The notes beneath the pieces were generated by a model. It was given only the letters and a program-made list of their open reading frames with translations, did not search any database and was not told the DNA's origin. Positions 30,945-34,277 of a DNA stretch of 34,277 nt are shown here, in pieces (position 1 is the first letter of the stretch; the number at the start of each line of letters is the position of its first letter). Origin of the DNA: an uncultured Bacillota bacterium. Lineage in GTDB: Bacteria > Bacillota > Clostridia > Christensenellales > QAND01. The position numbers and the translations under genes were made by a program. The DNA is taken from contig CAJLPK010000011.1 of assembly GCA_905208455.1 (NCBI GenBank), positions 1-34,277 of the forward strand, in the 5' to 3' direction.

Positions 30945-31775
30945 ATGGCACAGATCAAGCTGATTGCAACGGACCTGGATGGTACGTTCCTGAAGGGGGG
31001 CCATACGCCGCACCCGGAGAATATCAAGGCTGTGCGGGCCTGCCAGGAGGCAGGGATCAGAGTATGTGCCTGTACAGGACGAAACTGGGCAGAGTGCAGA
31101 AGGATTGTGAAAGAGGTTGGATTTGACGACTTCTGTGCTGTGAACAACGGCGCGGCCATCGTGGAGGTGAAAACGGGAGAGCTTCGCTACCGCAATCGGT
31201 TTGATCCCGAGGCCATTGCCGGGTTGGTGGATGTGATGCTGTCCTATCCGGATGTAAAATTCGGCCTTACCGGCCTGGAAAGCACGGGGGTGCTGAAAGG
31301 TCGTATGGAGGATTGGTTTGAAAGCGAGCCCAAAGAGCTTTTAGAGGAGCTGTACCATCTGACAGAGTACGATACCAAAGAGGAGCTGGTAGAGGCTTGC
31401 AAGGAGGATGTGGAGCGCATCAACTGCCGTCTGCCGTTTTTGGAGCATTTTGAACAGGTGCGCGACGCTATGCGCAATTATACGGATTTAGAAATTATGC
31501 AGTCCACAGACGGTTATTTGGAGATCGGTGCGAAGGATGGCACAAAGGCCGAGGCATTGACGGTTCTTACGGACATTTACAATGTAAAGCCGGAGAACGT
31601 GATGGCGCTAGGGGATAATTACAATGATTTGTATATGCTGGCCTGGGCCGGCACAGGGGTAGCGATGGGCAATGCAGACCAGCGATTAAAGGATCTTGCA
31701 GATTATGTCACGGATACCAATACAAACGCCGGCGTGGCAAAAGCCATTTATGAGATTGCGCTGCATCGGGCTTAA
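30945..31775 (+). CDS. Cof-type HAD-family hydrolase, copy 1
   Basis: HAD enzymes of the Cof type hydrolyse phosphate from sugar phosphates or cofactors such as FMN and PLP. The 276-residue protein has motif I DLDGTFL (residues 10-16, nucleophile Asp10), motif II TGRN, the Lys of motif III in GAKDGTKAEAL, and motif IV ALGDNYND. The C2 cap lies between motifs II and III. A G-rich binding site (GAGGGGGG) precedes the ATG, and the gene begins 12 nt after the aminotransferase. It is most like copies 3 and 4. Substrate unknown. Confidence 0.92.
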   Translation: MAQIKLIATDLDGTFLKGGHTPHPENIKAVRACQEAGIRVCACTGRNWAECRRIVKEVGFDDFCAVNNGAAIVEVKTGELRYRNRFDPEAIAGLVDVMLSYPDVKFGLTGLESTGVLKGRMEDWFESEPKELLEELYHLTEYDTKEELVEACKEDVERINCRLPFLEHFEQVRDAMRNYTDLEIMQSTDGYLEIGAKDGTKAEALTVLTDIYNVKPENVMALGDNYNDLYMLAWAGTGVAMGNADQRLKDLADYVTDTNTNAGVAKAIYEIALHRA

Positions 31776-31784
31776 GGAAAGGCT

Positions 31785-32621
31785 ATGAAAAAGGAAATCA
31801 AACTCATAGTAACGGATCTGGACGGAACGCTGCTTACAAAAAAGGATGAGGTGCATCCCGATAATATCCGAGCGATCAGATGCTGTCAGGAAAAGGGGAT
31901 CAAGGTATGCCCGGTTACAGCGAGGAACTTTAAGGAGCTGGAGCCCGTCCTGGAGCAAGTGGCCTTTGATGAGGTTGCAGCGCTCAACAATGGGGCGTGT
32001 ATGATAAACCTTCTGACAGGAAGGATAGAGCGGAGCCTGGCATTTGATAGAGAAAATGTACAGGGCATGGTGAAAACGATCACCAAACTGCCGTTTACGT
32101 TTTTGTCGCTGATGGGCTTTGATTATATGCATGTCTTGGAGGCGTCGGGGACAATCTCCTGGTTTAGCAGCTATGATGAGGAAGAACGGCGGAAGATGGG
32201 GATCCAGGCATTTTCTGATGCCGGCGCAATGATAAAAAGCAGCCAGGATGTGCAGCGTTTGACATGCGGTATCCAAAAGCAGGGCGAGGCGGAGGCAAAG
32301 CAGGTGCTGCGGAATATGCAGGCGCAATATGGATGCAGAACGATGTTTATGGAAGAAGCGGACGGCGATTATATCGAAATTTCTCCAATGCAGGCCGATA
32401 AGGCTGATGCGCTGGAGCAGCTTTGTCAGCATTTTGGTATCTGTGCAGAAAATGTGCTGGCATTTGGGGACAACGAAAATGACATAGAGATGCTTAGGCA
32501 TGCGGGCGTATCCGTTGCCATGGGCAACGCAAGCAGGGAGGTACAGCAAGTGGCTACCATGGTAACGACAAGCAATAGGGAGGGCGGCGTAGCCGCAGCG
32601 ATACAAGCTTTGATATTTTGA
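31785..32621 (+). CDS. Cof-type HAD-family hydrolase, copy 2 (divergent)
   Basis: This 278-residue member has motif I DLDGTLL, motif II TARN in place of TGRN, motif III Lys in QADKADAL and motif IV AFGDNEND. Its N-terminus is MKKEIKLIVTDLDG and its cap is clearly different from those of copies 1, 3 and 4, so it is an older paralogue or has a different substrate. AAGGAAAGG precedes the ATG, 9 nt after copy 1. A hairpin follows it. Confidence 0.92.
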   Translation: MKKEIKLIVTDLDGTLLTKKDEVHPDNIRAIRCCQEKGIKVCPVTARNFKELEPVLEQVAFDEVAALNNGACMINLLTGRIERSLAFDRENVQGMVKTITKLPFTFLSLMGFDYMHVLEASGTISWFSSYDEEERRKMGIQAFSDAGAMIKSSQDVQRLTCGIQKQGEAEAKQVLRNMQAQYGCRTMFMEEADGDYIEISPMQADKADALEQLCQHFGICAENVLAFGDNENDIEMLRHAGVSVAMGNASREVQQVATMVTTSNREGGVAAAIQALIF

Positions 32622-32627
32622 GGGAAG

Positions 32628-32665
32628 CACCACAATGCGCTTTGGCGTATTGTGGTGTTGTTGTA
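32628..32665 (+). terminator. Hairpin terminator or attenuator after HAD copy 2
   Basis: CACCACAATGCGC (32628-32640) pairs with GCGTATTGTGGTG (32645-32657) as a 13-bp stem with one G-U and a TTTG loop. The following TTGTTGTAAC is only moderately T-rich, so termination may be partial. It stands between HAD copies 2 and 3. Confidence 0.65.
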
Positions 32666-32694
32666 ACAAAAGAAAGGGAACGGGGTGCTGAGCT

Positions 32695-33528
32695 TTGGCG
32701 GAAATTAAATTGATCGCAACAGATCTGGACGGGACTTTTTTGCAGGGCGGTGATAGCCCGCATCCTGAAAATATTCAGGCAGTCAAGGAATGTCAAAGGG
32801 CGGGAATCAAGGTATGCGCATGCACAGGCCGCAGCTTTAACCGTGCGAACAAGATCATTGAGCAGGCGGGCTTTGACCAGTTTTGCGTTGTCAACAATGG
32901 CGCGTCCATTGTGGATTGGCGTACCGGGAGGCACAGGTACCGCAATCGGTTCGAGCCGGAAAGCATTGGGAAAATCGTGGATGTGATGATGGGGTACCAG
33001 GCATCTTTCGGCCTTACGGGCTTTGAAACGCTGTATATGCTGGAGGGCTATGTGGGGGCATGGTATCAGGCATTGGATGAAGAGATGCGGCGGCAAATGA
33101 ACGGGCATATCTACCACACAAAAGAAGAGCTGATAGAGGCCTGCGCAGAAGACGTGGAGCGTATGAATCTGAATCTGCCCTTTTTGGAGACGTATGAGGA
33201 TCTGAGAGAAAAGCTGTCGGAGGTGGCGGATGTAGAGATCACGGCGTCCGGCCCGCATTCGCTGGAGATTACGCACATGGACGGGGATAAATCCCAGACA
33301 TTGATGGTATTGGCGGATATTTATGATGTGAAGCCGGAAAATGTCATGGCGTTTGGCGACAGCTTTAACGATCTGTATATGCTGGCCTGGGCTGGTACGG
33401 GCGTAGCGATGGGCAATGCAGACGAGAGATTAAAGGCCGTGGCGGACTATGTGACGGATACCAACAAAAACGCCGGCGTAGCGCAGGCGATTTACAAGAT
33501 TGCCTTGCATCGGGAACTCAACCAATAG
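32695..33528 (+). CDS. Cof-type HAD-family hydrolase, copy 3
   Basis: The 277-residue product begins with TTG (MAEIKLIATDLDGTFLQGGD); the alignment with copies 1 and 4 fixes this start. Motif II is TGRS, the motif III Lys is in MDGDKSQTL, and motif IV is AFGDSFND. The first 90 residues are very close to copy 1 (the block HPENIQAVKECQRAGIKVCA). The ribosome binding site GGGGTG is weak. No evident promoter lies between the preceding hairpin and the start. Substrate unknown. Confidence 0.92.
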   Translation: MAEIKLIATDLDGTFLQGGDSPHPENIQAVKECQRAGIKVCACTGRSFNRANKIIEQAGFDQFCVVNNGASIVDWRTGRHRYRNRFEPESIGKIVDVMMGYQASFGLTGFETLYMLEGYVGAWYQALDEEMRRQMNGHIYHTKEELIEACAEDVERMNLNLPFLETYEDLREKLSEVADVEITASGPHSLEITHMDGDKSQTLMVLADIYDVKPENVMAFGDSFNDLYMLAWAGTGVAMGNADERLKAVADYVTDTNKNAGVAQAIYKIALHRELNQ

Positions 33529-33584
33529 GTTGGAAGGCCTGTCAGAAAGCAGGTAAACGCACGCAATGATAGGGGAGAAAAAAG

Positions 33585-34277
33585 ATGGCAGATATAAAAT
33601 TGATTGCAACGGATCTGGACGGGACCTTTTTGCAGGAGGGGGACACGCCTCATCCGGAAAGTATCCGGGCGGTGAAGCGGTGCCATGAGGCTGGCATCAA
33701 AGTTTGTGCGTTCACAGGCAGAAACTGGTCATGGACAAAGCGTATTTATCAGCAGGCAGGGTTTGACAGGTTTTGTGTACTATGCAACGGATCGGCCATC
33801 TATGATGCAGAGGAGCGGGAGATGAGGTACCGCAACCGGTTTGATCCCGCCTCTATTGAAAGGATCATACGTGTGATACAGAAATATCCAAAGGCAGATT
33901 ATTGGCTTACAGGATTTGACCATATCAGCATGCTGAAAAGCCATGGCGCGCCATGGTATACCCATATGGATGAAGAGGAGCAGAAAAGGAAGGATGTTTA
34001 TTTTTACCGGGATGCCGATGCGCTGATTGATGCGGTGAAAGAGGATGTTATGCGTATCAACTGGCGTTTGCCATACGATGAGTATGCTGAGCAGGTCCTT
34101 GCAGACATATCGGAATTTACCGATATAGAGATCGTGCCGGCAGAGGAGCACACGCTGGAAATCACCCATAAGGACAGCAATAAATCGGAGGGGCTGATGG
34201 TGCTGTCGGATATTTATGAGATCGCGCCGGAAAACATCATGGCCATCGGAGACAGCTGCAATGATGCGATGATGCTG
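33585..34277 (+). CDS. Cof-type HAD-family hydrolase, copy 4 (cut by window end)
   Basis: The reading frame from ATG 33585 stays open for 231 codons to the edge of the window, so the last part is missing (about 45 residues by comparison with the other copies). It starts MADIKLIATDLDGTFLQEGD. Motif II is TGRN, the motif III Lys is in HKDSNKSEGL, and motif IV AIGDSCNDAMML lies at the very end. AGGGGAG precedes the start. The DNA around motif I is nearly the same as in copy 3, which suggests a fairly recent duplication. Confidence 0.9.
   Translation, partial: MADIKLIATDLDGTFLQEGDTPHPESIRAVKRCHEAGIKVCAFTGRNWSWTKRIYQQAGFDRFCVLCNGSAIYDAEEREMRYRNRFDPASIERIIRVIQKYPKADYWLTGFDHISMLKSHGAPWYTHMDEEEQKRKDVYFYRDADALIDAVKEDVMRINWRLPYDEYAEQVLADISEFTDIEIVPAEEHTLEITHKDSNKSEGLMVLSDIYEIAPENIMAIGDSCNDAMML

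Overview
The window reads as a chromosomal segment of a low-to-mid-GC, strictly anaerobic member of the Clostridia (Bacillota). Grounds: the S10-spc-alpha ribosomal super-operon in Gram-positive order (with adk, map, a KOW-domain gene, infA and rpmJ between secY and rpsM, and rpsD inside the alpha operon), strong AGGAGG ribosome binding sites, several TTG and GTG starts, an ecfA1-ecfA2-ecfT-truA-rplM-rpsI block, and oxygen/redox genes typical of anaerobes (rubredoxin-first rubrerythrin, Rex, thioredoxin reductase). I cannot name a genus from sequence reading alone.

Layout. 1-575: probable last codons of tuf, a terminator and a GNAT acetyltransferase. 596-16309: one promoter, a structured leader and 31 same-strand genes (rpsJ to rplQ) with many 1-14 nt overlaps, ending at a terminator. 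This makes most of the ribosome, SecY, adenylate kinase, methionine aminopeptidase, IF-1 and the RNA polymerase alpha subunit. A strong hairpin sits between rpmJ and rpsM. 16329-20634: the ECF energizing module (two ATPases plus EcfT; no substrate-binding S component here), truA, then a promoter, an L13-leader-like hairpin, rplM and rpsI, and a terminator.

20663-23079: trxB and glmM. 23091-23751: rubrerythrin with its own promoter and a bidirectional terminator shared with a convergent small minus-strand gene (23759-24067, TTG start, unknown function). 24152-25302: a pair of ChrA-type half-transporters, the second of which appears frameshifted near its C-terminus. 25316-26007: rex, with a good Rex-type operator just after its own -10 box. 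26089-29161: two tandem VanW-family membrane-anchored proteins. 29194-34277: an Lrp/AsnC regulator overlapping a class I aminotransferase, then four consecutive Cof-type HAD hydrolases, the last cut by the window end.

No rRNA, tRNA, CRISPR array, insertion sequence or prophage is visible. No intergenic stretch exceeds 300 bases; the longest (576-815) is the S10-operon promoter and leader. I see no convincing wholly new biological system. The points most worth checking are the r-protein leaders and the rpmJ-rpsM hairpin, the ChrA frameshift, the Rex operator, the small minus-strand gene, the VanW pair, and the HAD hydrolase array.
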